Of a DNA stretch of 64,000 nt, positions 32,722 to 40,360 are shown piece by piece. The stretch lies in contig CAWJNE010000022.1 in assembly GCA_963844175.1 (NCBI GenBank), positions 372,001-436,000 of the forward strand, read 5' to 3'. The translations under genes and the position numbers were made by a program. Numbering within the stretch: the first letter of the stretch is position 1; every line of letters starts with the position of its first letter. Below the pieces are notes generated by a model that saw only the letters and a list, made by a program, of their open reading frames with translations, was not told the DNA's origin and searched no databases. This stretch comes from JALZMG01 sp963844175. Lineage in GTDB: Bacteria; Actinomycetota; Acidimicrobiia; Acidimicrobiales; Ilumatobacteraceae.

Positions 32722-33867
32722 ATGACGAGGAGCACGGGGGCGTGGTTGCCCGGCGACCCCGCCGGCCATCGCCAGTTCTTCACCCTCGGACCCCTGCTGG
32801 CCCTCGACGGCGGCCCGGCGCTGGCCGACGTCACCGTCGCCTACGAGACGTGGGGTCGCCTCGACGAACGAGCGGCCAACGCCGTGCTGCTCTGCCACGC
32901 CTGGACGGGCGACAGCCACGTCACGGGCCCCGCCGGCCGGGGGCATCCGGCGCCCGGGTGGTGGGAGGGCATGATCGGCCCCGGCCGACCGATCGACACC
33001 GATCGGTGGTTCGTCGTGTGCGCCAACGTGCTCGGCGGCTGCCAGGGCTCGACGGGTCCGGCATCACCTCACCCCGCCGACGGGCGGCCGTACGGATCGC
33101 GGTTCCCGGTCGTCACGATCCGGGACATGGTGCGGGCGCAGGCCCGGCTGGCCGACGTGCTGGGCGTGGCCACCTGGCACGCCGTCATCGGCGGCTCGAT
33201 GGGCGGCATGCAGGCGCTGGAGTGGGCGATCATGTACCCGGAGCGGGTGCGTTCGATCGTGCCCATCGCCACCTGCATGCAGGCGACGGCCCAGCAGATC
33301 GCGTGGGGCGCCATCGGCCGCCGGGCGATCGCCCTCGACCCGGACTGGTGCGGCGGTGACTACTACGACGCCGAACGCGGTCCGGACGAGGGACTGGCGA
33401 TCGCCCGCATGGTCGCCCAGGTCACGTTCCGCAGCGACAACGTGTTCACCGACCGGTTCGGGCGGGGCCTGGTCGAGGGCGCCAACGACCGCTTCGGCCT
33501 GTGGCAGCAGTTCGAGGTCGAGACCTACCTCGACCACCACGGCGCCAAGCTCGTGCGGCGCTTCGACGCCAACAGCTACCTGGTCATCGGCAAGGCGATG
33601 GACCTGCACGACGTGTCGCGCGGCCGGGGCAGCATCGCCGGGGCCATGGCCCGGGTCCGGGCGGCGTGCCTGGCCATCGGCATCTCGTCGGACCTGCTCT
33701 ACCCGAACTACCAGCAGCGCCAGATCGACGAGGTCTTGCGCTCGGAGGGCGTGACGAGCCGGTACGTCGAGGTCGACTCACCGCACGGGCACGATGCGTT
33801 CCTGATCAACCTCGATCAGCTCGCCGACCCCATCGCCGAGTTCCTGGATCGAGTGTCGGAACGCTGA
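32722..33867 (+). CDS. metX: Homoserine O-acetyltransferase
   Basis: ATG 32722 follows GGGAGGG; the product is 381 residues. MetX acylates L-homoserine in methionine synthesis. It is an alpha/beta-hydrolase fold: LLCHAWTGDSHVTGPAG, nucleophile GGSMGGMQALEW, RFDANSYLVIGKAMD and ending VDSPHGHDAFLIN with the catalytic His. Some MetX proteins use succinyl-CoA; specificity is not settled here. It is likely under control of the upstream SAM riboswitch, so expression should fall when SAM is high. No metY or metB is adjacent. It overlaps the convergent gene by 62 bp. Confidence 0.93.
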   Translation: MTRSTGAWLPGDPAGHRQFFTLGPLLALDGGPALADVTVAYETWGRLDERAANAVLLCHAWTGDSHVTGPAGRGHPAPGWWEGMIGPGRPIDTDRWFVVCANVLGGCQGSTGPASPHPADGRPYGSRFPVVTIRDMVRAQARLADVLGVATWHAVIGGSMGGMQALEWAIMYPERVRSIVPIATCMQATAQQIAWGAIGRRAIALDPDWCGGDYYDAERGPDEGLAIARMVAQVTFRSDNVFTDRFGRGLVEGANDRFGLWQQFEVETYLDHHGAKLVRRFDANSYLVIGKAMDLHDVSRGRGSIAGAMARVRAACLAIGISSDLLYPNYQQRQIDEVLRSEGVTSRYVEVDSPHGHDAFLINLDQLADPIAEFLDRVSER

Positions 33868-34285
33868 CGACGCGCGGGTCGTTGGGGTCGACGTCGGGGC
33901 TCAGCTGATCGAGCATCGGGACCACCCTGGATCCGGCCGGCACGCGGATCGCCAGCAGCTCGCCGTCGGGATCGGGCGGTAGCTCGCGCAGGAGGTAGAC
34001 CTGCCGGCCCCGCGGCGGCTGGGGCGAACGGGCCTGGATGCGCCAGACCCCGGTGGCCGTGCGCACGATCGATCGGCGGGAGACGAGCAGGTCACCGTCG
34101 TTGAGGAAGGCGACGCGCACCTCGCGCTTGCGGCCGATGTTGCGGCCGGAGCGGTCGATCGGTTGCGCCGTCGTGAGGAAGCGAGAGCCGTCCTTGGCCA
34201 CCCAGTGCGGCTCGATGCGCGAGGCGAGCAGGAACAGCCCGCCGCACACGACGACCGCCCCCAGCAACCACAGCAGGTCAGACAT
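33806..34285 (-). CDS. Membrane-anchored protein of unknown function
   Basis: I do not recognise this 159-residue protein. ATG 34285 starts MSDLLWLLGAVVVCGGLFLL, a single N-terminal membrane anchor, followed by a basic, beta-rich region with IEPHWVAKDGSRFLTTAQPI, GRKREVRVAFLNDGDLLVSRR and a late acidic DVDPNDPRVVSVPTLD segment. A longer start at 34333 would cover the divergent fpg start. The 3' end overlaps metX by 62 bp tail to tail. Confidence 0.75.
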   Translation of the reverse strand: MSDLLWLLGAVVVCGGLFLLASRIEPHWVAKDGSRFLTTAQPIDRSGRNIGRKREVRVAFLNDGDLLVSRRSIVRTATGVWRIQARSPQPPRGRQVYLLRELPPDPDGELLAIRVPAGSRVVPMLDQLSPDVDPNDPRVVSVPTLDPGTRRWGRRADRG

Positions 34286-34333
34286 GCGCCACCGAGTGTG
34301 CCCGGCCAATGGACGCCGCGCCACACTCGCCAC

Positions 34334-35101
34334 GTGCCCGAGGTGCTGGAGGTCGAGTCGACGAGGCGAGCCGGATCGGTGCTCCTCGGTCGACGCTTCA
34401 CGACCGTCGAGCGGACCGACCCGCTGATCGTCGGCGACGGCGTCGATGCCGCCGTGGTCGGACGGACGGTCACCGCGATCGATCGGCGCGGCAAGCTCCT
34501 GCTCCTACTGACGGACGGGCCGCTGGTCGGGATCCACTTCGGCATGACGGGCCGGCTCGTCGTCGACGACGTGGCGGCGATCGACCGGCTCACGTACGGC
34601 GCAGCGAGCGACAACCCGATCTGGGATCGCTGGGTCGTCGGGCTCGACGGCGGCGGGCGGCTTCGGCTGCACGACCCGAGACGGCTCGGCCGGGTGCTGC
34701 TGGAGCCGGACGTCGATCGGCTGGGTCCGGACGCCATGACGCTGACGAGGCGCCAGCTCGAGCGGGCGTTGCACGGGCGACGGGCGCCGCTCAAGGCGGT
34801 GCTGCTCGACCAGACGGCCGTCGCCGGGCTGGGCAACCTGCTCGTCGACGAGGTGCTCTGGTGGGCCGGTCTGGATCCCCATCGCCCAGCGACCTCGTTG
34901 ACCGCCGACGAGGTGGCCGCACTGCAGCGCACCATCCGGCGCCGGCTGCGGGTGATGGGGCGACGCGGCGGGAGCCACACCGGCACGCTGTCGCCCGCGG
35001 TCCGGGGAGCTGGCGGGCGCTGCACGCGCGACGGCGCCGTCCTGCGGCGCGACGTGGTCGGAGGGCGGACGACGATCTGGTGTGGTGACCACCAGCGCTG
35101 A
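34334..35101 (+). CDS. Fpg/Nei-family DNA glycosylase with altered zinc finger
   Basis: GTG 34334 gives 255 residues that begin PEVLEVE after the start, the family's catalytic Pro2-Glu3 (canonical PELPEVE). RRGKLLLL holds the conserved Lys, GIHFGMTGRLVV and RLRLHDPRRLGRV follow, and LLDQTAVAGLGNLLVDEVLWWAGL is the helix-two-turn-helix. The C-terminal finger reads GRCTRDG... TTIWCGDHQR: two of the four usual cysteines are replaced by Asp and His, giving a possible C-D-C-H site. These enzymes remove oxidised bases. Whether this is Fpg or Nei type is unclear. Confidence 0.86.
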   Translation: MPEVLEVESTRRAGSVLLGRRFTTVERTDPLIVGDGVDAAVVGRTVTAIDRRGKLLLLLTDGPLVGIHFGMTGRLVVDDVAAIDRLTYGAASDNPIWDRWVVGLDGGGRLRLHDPRRLGRVLLEPDVDRLGPDAMTLTRRQLERALHGRRAPLKAVLLDQTAVAGLGNLLVDEVLWWAGLDPHRPATSLTADEVAALQRTIRRRLRVMGRRGGSHTGTLSPAVRGAGGRCTRDGAVLRRDVVGGRTTIWCGDHQR

Positions 35102-35120
35102 CCTGCGATGATCAGCGGCC

Positions 35121-35600
35121 GTGTCGACCGGAACCAGCGCGCAACTGGGCGCCGTCGGTTCGACCGGGACGACGGTGCTGCTGCTGGTCGGCGCACTCGT
35201 CGTCCTCGGGGCGGCGATGGTCGTGGTCACGGTTTGGTTGGTCCGCTCCACCCGCGCGGACCACGTGGCGCTCGGGCCGCTGGAGGTGATGGGCGACCGC
35301 AGCTTCCGCCGGGCCGACGAGTCGTCGCGCAGCACCCGCCTGACGACGGCGCGCCCGGACGGCGCACCGGATCCGGCGCCGATCGTGCCGCTCGACGAGG
35401 TCGAGGACCAGGTGGCCGTCGACGCGCCGGTGCCGGTCGAGGACCCGGTGGCCGTCGACGCGCCGGTGCCGGTCGAGGACGTCGTGCCGGTCGAGTCCGT
35501 CGAGTCGGTCGAGGAACCGCGCCCGGCCGACGTCATCGAGCCGCCGCCCGACGCTCCGATCGACGGCATCGACGAGCGGGTGGAGGACGAAGCCCGCTGA
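35121..35600 (+). CDS. Single-pass membrane protein with acidic Pro/Val-rich tail
   Basis: A 159-residue protein with an N-terminal membrane segment (~17-41: TTVLLLVGALVVLGAAMVVV) and a cytoplasmic-type acidic tail containing a tandem VAVDAPVPVED repeat (about residues 98-119). There are no catalytic motifs and no recognised family. It follows the glycosylase by 19 bp on the same strand. GTG/ATG alternatives within the first few codons do not change the call. Confidence 0.7.
   Translation: MSTGTSAQLGAVGSTGTTVLLLVGALVVLGAAMVVVTVWLVRSTRADHVALGPLEVMGDRSFRRADESSRSTRLTTARPDGAPDPAPIVPLDEVEDQVAVDAPVPVEDPVAVDAPVPVEDVVPVESVESVEEPRPADVIEPPPDAPIDGIDERVEDEAR
35411..35480 (+). repeat. In-frame 36-bp duplication within the acidic-tail protein
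   Basis: The 34-bp string beginning GGTGGCCGTCGACGCGCCGG occurs at 35411 and again at 35447, a period of 36 bp (12 codons), so the repeat keeps frame. It encodes the doubled VAVDAPVPVED segment. The identity of the two copies suggests a recent duplication. Confidence 0.9.
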
Positions 35601-35623
35601 GCCCGGGTGGGTACCATCCGGCC

Positions 35624-35848
35624 ATGGCCGAGTTCGATGTCGACGAGATGCTGGGCCGCTTCCGGGAACGCGCCGCGGCGGTCAAGCGGCGACCGCTTCC
35701 CCCGGTGGCGGGGGAGGAGCGACAGCAGTTCATCGCCCAGGCGCAGGCCGACTACCAGGACTTCGCCATCATCGCCGACGCTGCTGGCACCATCGAGGAC
35801 GGGGTCCTGATCCTGCGCGTCGACCTCCGGCCGAAGCCCGACGCCTGA
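35624..35848 (+). CDS. Small protein of unknown function (74 residues)
   Basis: ATG 35624 starts a 74-residue acidic/basic mixed protein: MAEFDVDEMLGRFRERAAAV, PPVAGEERQQFIAQAQADYQ, ending ILRVDLRPKPDA. It appears to be one helix plus a short beta hairpin. I do not recognise it. It follows the acidic-tail membrane protein by 23 bp and precedes a 7-bp hairpin and the tRNA-Gly gene. Confidence 0.7.
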   Translation: MAEFDVDEMLGRFRERAAAVKRRPLPPVAGEERQQFIAQAQADYQDFAIIADAAGTIEDGVLILRVDLRPKPDA

Positions 35849-35860
35849 TCTGAGCGCCCC

Positions 35861-35879
35861 GCGGACGGTCCTCGTCCGC
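35861..35879 (+). terminator. Hairpin with the tRNA-Gly acceptor-stem sequence
   Basis: GCGGACG-GTCCT-CGTCCGC forms a perfect 7-bp stem 13 bp after the small gene. Both arms equal the two acceptor strands of the tRNA-Gly gene 42 bp downstream, and the match continues on the right as CGTCCGCTCC. There is no T-tract. It may be a terminator that happens to match, or a remnant of a collapsed tRNA copy. Confidence 0.5.
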
Positions 35880-35920
35880 TCCGCGCGCGCCGATCCCGCT
35901 GCTACCCTCCTTGCCCGACT

Positions 35921-35996
35921 GCGGACGTGGCTCAGCTGGTAGAGCATCACCTTGCCAAGGTGAGGGTCGCGGGTTCGAATCCCGTCGTCCGCTCCA
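35921..35996 (+). tRNA. tRNA-Gly (anticodon GCC)
   Basis: A complete cloverleaf of 76 nt with encoded CCA: acceptor GCGGACG/CGTCCGC, D arm GCTCAGCTGGTAGAGC, anticodon arm TCACC-TTGCCAA-GGTGA with GCC, T arm GCGGG-TTCGAAT-CCCGT, discriminator T, then CCA. All stems pair. It reads GGC/GGT glycine codons. The gene stands alone. Confidence 0.97.
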
Positions 35997-36052
35997 CGTA
36001 GATGCCTGATCAGCGGCCCGCTCCGGCGGGTCGCTGGCGCGTCTGGGGTTGG

Positions 36053-36961
36053 TCAGGAGGAGCCCTGCAGCTCCTCGGCGGCGATGGCGAAGATCGCGTC
36101 GGCCTCGCCGATCGCGACGAGGTGACCGGCGCCCTGGACCTCGTGCCACACCGAACCGGGCATGCGGTCCGAGATCTCCTTGTTGATCGGGTACGGGACG
36201 AGGTGGTCGTCGGTGCCCTGCCACATGTGCACCGGTCGTTCGATCTTGGTCACATCGAACGCCCACCGGTGGTAGAGCAGCTCGGAGTCGTCGACGAGCG
36301 GTTCGGAGCCCTGGGCGAAGCACTCCGCCGACATGTCGGCGAACGGCTCGGCGTACTCCGGGTCGCGCAGGAACCTGGCGTCGTAGTCGTTGACGAGCTT
36401 GACCAGCGTCTTGATGTACGACGTTCGGAAGTGCGTGGCGTCGAGGCCGAGGAACTCGTACATGAGGTGGAACTCGAGGCGGTGGTGCAGGGCGAGCTTG
36501 CCGCCGACGGTGTCGACCTTGTCCATGAACTTCGCCGCCCACATGTCGCCGAACGTCCCGTAGTTGCCGCCGGCGATGCTGGTGACGTGCCGCAGTCGGG
36601 CTGGGTCGAGGTAGGCAGCCGCGGCCAGCGGCCACGGACCGCCCTCCGACCATCCGCTCACGCCGAACTGCTGATACCCCAGCGCGTCAGCGATGGTGAC
36701 GAGGTCGTTGCACCAGCCCTCGTAGCTGCGATCCTTCTGCGCCGTCGAGCGCCCCATGCCCGGCCGATCCACGCTCACCAGGCGCAACCCGTGGGCGGTC
36801 GCGCCGTTGGCCAACAGCCGTCCCTCGAGACGACTGCTCGGGCCGCCGTGGTTGTGGATCACGAGCGGTGACGTCGGATCGCCGAACTCGATGTACGCGA
36901 GCTGGCGACCGTCCGCGGTCGTGACGAACTTCGTTGCTCCGGCCGGGGGCACAACAGCCAT
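36053..36961 (-). CDS. Alpha/beta-hydrolase
   Basis: ATG 36961 (with GGAG upstream) gives 302 residues. It has IHNHGGPSSRLEG (oxyanion region), DRPGMGRST, the nucleophile elbow GVSGWSEGGPWPLA, MWQGTDDHLVPYPI with the acid, and VQGAGHLVAIGE with the His. It is a cytoplasmic hydrolase of the proline-iminopeptidase-like type; the substrate is unknown. An in-frame GTG at 37024 would add 21 unrelated residues. It follows another hydrolase on the same strand after 81 bp. Confidence 0.88.
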   Translation of the reverse strand: MAVVPPAGATKFVTTADGRQLAYIEFGDPTSPLVIHNHGGPSSRLEGRLLANGATAHGLRLVSVDRPGMGRSTAQKDRSYEGWCNDLVTIADALGYQQFGVSGWSEGGPWPLAAAAYLDPARLRHVTSIAGGNYGTFGDMWAAKFMDKVDTVGGKLALHHRLEFHLMYEFLGLDATHFRTSYIKTLVKLVNDYDARFLRDPEYAEPFADMSAECFAQGSEPLVDDSELLYHRWAFDVTKIERPVHMWQGTDDHLVPYPINKEISDRMPGSVWHEVQGAGHLVAIGEADAIFAIAAEELQGSS

Positions 36962-37042
36962 TGCAGCTCCGATGTTCGTGGACCCGCGCCAGCGCGCGAC
37001 CCCGATGGCGATGGGGACCGACACCCGACCATATGCGGATCG

Positions 37043-38182
37043 TCAGGACGGGCCGAAGGACAGCTCCGGGTGCTCCGCACTCGGCCCGTCGAGCGGTCCG
37101 CTCGCCGTGCCAGCGAGGTGGCGGTCGAGAAACGCCCGGACGACCTCGACGGTCAGGTGCTGCATCCGCTGCGGGTCGATGGTCGTCGCGGCGAGCATCG
37201 TGGTCACGACCGAACCGTCGACGACCGGCAGGTTGGGCACGTCCATGAAGCTGAGGTGCGTGGCACCACCGATGCGCACCGTGTACCCGGGCGTGGCCCG
37301 TTCGTGGATCCGTCGCCAGCCGTCGAACATGATCGCCTTCTCGGCCTCGAACCAGCCCGTCGACGGGGCGATCCCCATGCGCACGGCGTCGTCGGGAGGC
37401 AGCGCGAACTCGGGGTGGTCGGCCAGGAGTTGCAGCACCGGCCGCTCCACACCGACCTCGCCGACCTCTGTCCACACCGCACCGTCCAGGTTGACGGCCG
37501 CCCGGCAGCGCGGATCCTGACGCATCCACTCGACGGCGGCGTTCCCGCCGAACGAGTGCCCGGCGGCACCGAGGCGCCGCAGGTCGAGGCGCCGCTCGAA
37601 ACGACCCCCAGACTCGGCATCGAGCTGGGCCAGCTGGTCGGCCACGAACGCCACGTCACGGACCTTGTACCGGCACACGTCGGCGCGCCCGGCGAACACC
37701 TCGTCGTGCGACCCGGTCTGCGGCCCGAGCGCGCCGCCGATGGCCGCCGGGTTGGCGGGCAGGACTCGACCGTCGGTGAACGGCGTGACGGTGGTCTCGA
37801 AGGTGTGGTTGATGCCGGCGACGACATAGCCGCTGCTGGCCAACCCCTCGGCCAGCCCGCTGAGCAAGAGGGGTGGGAAGCCGCTCGGGGACAGGATGAG
37901 GACCGGCCACCGCGCCGGCCCGCCGGCCAGCTCGGCGTCGGTCACGGCATGGCTGCGCAGCCCGTCGACGTCGAGGCCGAGGAACTGGGCCACGGGCGTC
38001 CAGGCACCTGGGAGGTACTCGGCCGTCGCTCCATCCCCGCTCGGAGCGGCGGGGTACCACATCCAGACCACCACCTCGCGGACGCCCGTCGGGTCGGGCG
38101 CGTACGGATCCGTCCGCGCCTCGTCGGACCAGTCGAACGACGTTCGGCCGATCGCGTACGTCCCGGTCGGTGCCGGCACCAC
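37043..38182 (-). CDS. Dienelactone-hydrolase/PAF-acetylhydrolase-like esterase
   Basis: GTG 38182 (or 38179) gives ~379 residues. The pattern IGRTSFDWSDEARTDPY with VVVWMWYPA, ILSPSGFPPLLLSGLAEGLASSGYVVAGINH, the nucleophile GAAGHSFGGNAAVEWM and IGGATHLSFMDVPNLP with the His fits the platelet-activating-factor acetylhydrolase II-like group. No signal peptide is clear. The substrate is unknown. It is divergent from the acidic small protein at 38253. Confidence 0.83.
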   Translation of the reverse strand: MVPAPTGTYAIGRTSFDWSDEARTDPYAPDPTGVREVVVWMWYPAAPSGDGATAEYLPGAWTPVAQFLGLDVDGLRSHAVTDAELAGGPARWPVLILSPSGFPPLLLSGLAEGLASSGYVVAGINHTFETTVTPFTDGRVLPANPAAIGGALGPQTGSHDEVFAGRADVCRYKVRDVAFVADQLAQLDAESGGRFERRLDLRRLGAAGHSFGGNAAVEWMRQDPRCRAAVNLDGAVWTEVGEVGVERPVLQLLADHPEFALPPDDAVRMGIAPSTGWFEAEKAIMFDGWRRIHERATPGYTVRIGGATHLSFMDVPNLPVVDGSVVTTMLAATTIDPQRMQHLTVEVVRAFLDRHLAGTASGPLDGPSAEHPELSFGPS

Positions 38183-38252
38183 GGCGGGACAACGTACCCC
38201 GCAGGGGTGACGGCACCGGTCGACGGACGATCCGACGTGCCAGGATCGCCCC

Positions 38253-38543
38253 ATGACCGACGAGCTCGACGACTACGAGGAACTCGGCGACGAGGAAGAG
38301 GCGCTGGTCGCCGAGCTCGCCGACGAGGCCGCGCTCAGCGACGCCGACGAGATCCTCGACGTCATGGCCGAGCCCGACGAGACGCCCTTCGACGAGACCC
38401 GCATGGAGTACTCCGGTGTGGAGGAGGGCGACGGCGACGTCGATGTCGAGGAGCTCGCAGAGGCGGGGGCACTCCTCGACGACCCGGAGCGTGAGGCGCT
38501 CCTCGGTCGGGCGATGGACGACCCGGACGGCAGCGATCCGTGA
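38253..38543 (+). CDS. Very acidic small protein (96 residues)
   Basis: MTDELDDYEELGDEEEALVA starts a protein with more than a third Asp/Glu and almost no Lys. It has no hydrophobic segment and no cysteine, so a soluble, partly disordered protein is likely. I do not recognise it. It stands between a divergent esterase gene and a convergent CoA-transferase gene. Codon use resembles the neighbours, which supports a real gene. Confidence 0.65.
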   Translation: MTDELDDYEELGDEEEALVAELADEAALSDADEILDVMAEPDETPFDETRMEYSGVEEGDGDVDVEELAEAGALLDDPEREALLGRAMDDPDGSDP

Positions 38544-38579
38544 GGTGATCGCACCGGTCCAGCGGCGTGGATCCGCCCG

Positions 38580-39767
38580 TCAGATCGCACCGGCGGCGCG
38601 CAGGGCAACGATCTCGTCGTCCGTGTAGCCGGCTGCGCTGAGCACCGCATCGGTGTCGGCCCCGAGCGCCGGTGGTGGCCCGCCTGGAGTGGTCGGGGTG
38701 TCGGACAGTGCGATCGGTGAGCCGACGATCATCGCCGCGTCGTCGCCCTCGCCGTCCCGCGCGAGGTACCCGTTCACCCACACCTGCGGATCCTCGACGA
38801 CCGCGGCGTAGTCCCGCACCGGCGCGAAGCGCTGACCGGCAGCGGCCAGCACGGTGCACCACTCATCGGTGGTGCGCGTGACGAAGACCTCGGCCAGCAG
38901 TTCGAAGAGTGCCGCCTTCTCGGCCGGACCGAGCAGTGGCGAGGTGAAGCGGGGATCCTCGAGCAGGTCGGGCCGACCGATCGCCTCGTAGAACGCGACG
39001 CGCAACTGCGGCTGCACGCCGACGATGGCGATCCACCCGTCGGCGGTCGGCAGGATGCCGTACAGCGCCGGGATCAACGGGTGCCCGCCGTTCGGTCGCC
39101 CGGGCAGGATCCCCGAGAGCAGGTACGCCGTGTACTCGCTGGCCTGCCCCCAGATCTGGCTGCCCAACAGGGAGACGTCCACGCGCTGGCCGCGGCCCGT
39201 TCGGCCTCGGGCGATCAGCGCAGCGAGCACTCCCGCAGCGAGGTGCTGCGACGCCAGGTGATCGGCGATCGTGGCGGCGATCGGTGTGACCTCGCCACCA
39301 TCGCGACCGGTGGCGCTGATCAGCCCGCCGGCCGCCTGCCCCGACAGATCGGCACCCTCGCGTTCGGCGTCGGGGCCGACCGCGCCGAACGCCGATCCCG
39401 TGGCGTAGACCAGGCCGGGGTTGGTCGCCCGCAAGGCCTCGTCGCCGAGCCCCCAGGCGTCCATCGTGCCCGGCTTGAAGTTGCTGATCACGACGTCGGC
39501 GGTGGCGGCCAGACGGTGGAACACGGCCTGCCCGTCGGGCGAGCGGAGATCGATGGTCACGCTGCGCTTGCCGCGGTTGCACGCCGAGAAGTAGGCGCTG
39601 CGGGTCTCGCCGGGGGCGGCAGGGAGCCAACGGGCCTGGTCGCCGACGAACGGCAGTTCGACCTTGACCACGTCGGCACCGAACTGGGCCAGCAGCGCCG
39701 ACGCCTGCGGTCCCTGCACCAGCAGGCCGGCCTCGAGCACGCGCACACCGTCGAGGGCCCCGTTCAT
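38580..39767 (-). CDS. CaiB/BaiF family III CoA-transferase
   Basis: The 395-residue protein has MNGALDGVRVLEAGLLVQGP, LAQFGADVVKVELP, AYFSACNRGKRSVTIDLRSPDGQAVFHRLAATADVVISNFKPGTMDAWGLG and an interior DLSGQAAGGLISATGRDGGEVTP block. This is the family III fold, where an Asp (often in the ...D.. after GPDAEREGAD) carries the CoA link. It transfers CoA between acyl acids; the acyl group is unknown. No partner dehydrogenase or hydratase is adjacent. Confidence 0.9.
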   Translation of the reverse strand: MNGALDGVRVLEAGLLVQGPQASALLAQFGADVVKVELPFVGDQARWLPAAPGETRSAYFSACNRGKRSVTIDLRSPDGQAVFHRLAATADVVISNFKPGTMDAWGLGDEALRATNPGLVYATGSAFGAVGPDAEREGADLSGQAAGGLISATGRDGGEVTPIAATIADHLASQHLAAGVLAALIARGRTGRGQRVDVSLLGSQIWGQASEYTAYLLSGILPGRPNGGHPLIPALYGILPTADGWIAIVGVQPQLRVAFYEAIGRPDLLEDPRFTSPLLGPAEKAALFELLAEVFVTRTTDEWCTVLAAAGQRFAPVRDYAAVVEDPQVWVNGYLARDGEGDDAAMIVGSPIALSDTPTTPGGPPPALGADTDAVLSAAGYTDDEIVALRAAGAI

Positions 39768-39792
39768 GTGTCGGTCCTACTGCGCCAGCCGG

Positions 39793-40218
39793 TCAGTGGC
39801 CGTACCGGTCGAAGTAGTCGCGGGTCTCGGTGGCCAGCACCGCGAGGTAGAAGATGACCGCCGACAGGGCGATGTTGAGCAGTCCGGCGACGAAGTGGGC
39901 AGGGTGGATGAACAGCCACCACAGCGACGACCCGAGGTTGAGCAAGACGATCGCTCCGACGACGAACATCGCCGTGCGCGAGCCGTGGGCGTAGCTGGTG
40001 GCGACCCAGATCGTGATCAGCCCGATGGCGATGACCCATACACCGGCGACCGTGGCTTCCGTAGAGCTGAAGCTCTCCCGGACCTCGGCGTTGTTGCGGA
40101 AGCCGAGCAGCAGCACGCCGCCGAAGATCGTGACGGCGGCCTGCAGGTAGGCCAGCCACTGCACCAGCAGCACCGAGGTCGGCCGCAACTCGGGGCCGGT
40201 CGGATCGACGTCGGACAC
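39793..40218 (-). CDS. Four-TM membrane protein of unknown function
   Basis: GTG 40218 with a GAGGGAG ribosome site gives 141 residues. Four hydrophobic segments are visible (~22-42, ~57-78, ~85-103, ~108-128), ending LAVLATETRDYFDRYGH. It resembles small four-helix actinobacterial membrane proteins but I cannot name a family. Its 3' end is 25 bp from the CoA-transferase start on the same strand. An open frame continues upstream to 40461 but has no ribosome site and crosses the divergent start. Confidence 0.72.
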   Translation of the reverse strand: MSDVDPTGPELRPTSVLLVQWLAYLQAAVTIFGGVLLLGFRNNAEVRESFSSTEATVAGVWVIAIGLITIWVATSYAHGSRTAMFVVGAIVLLNLGSSLWWLFIHPAHFVAGLLNIALSAVIFYLAVLATETRDYFDRYGH

Positions 40219-40360
40219 GATGTCTCCCTCGGGGTCATGACGGTCGGAGCGGCACCGTACTGCGGGTCCAAACGACGGCCGGGGATGCCCGGACCTTCGC
40301 CGAACGGTGTGGGAAGATTCGCTCCTATGGCGGCGAGCAAGTGCGCTCCTCGCATCATCG

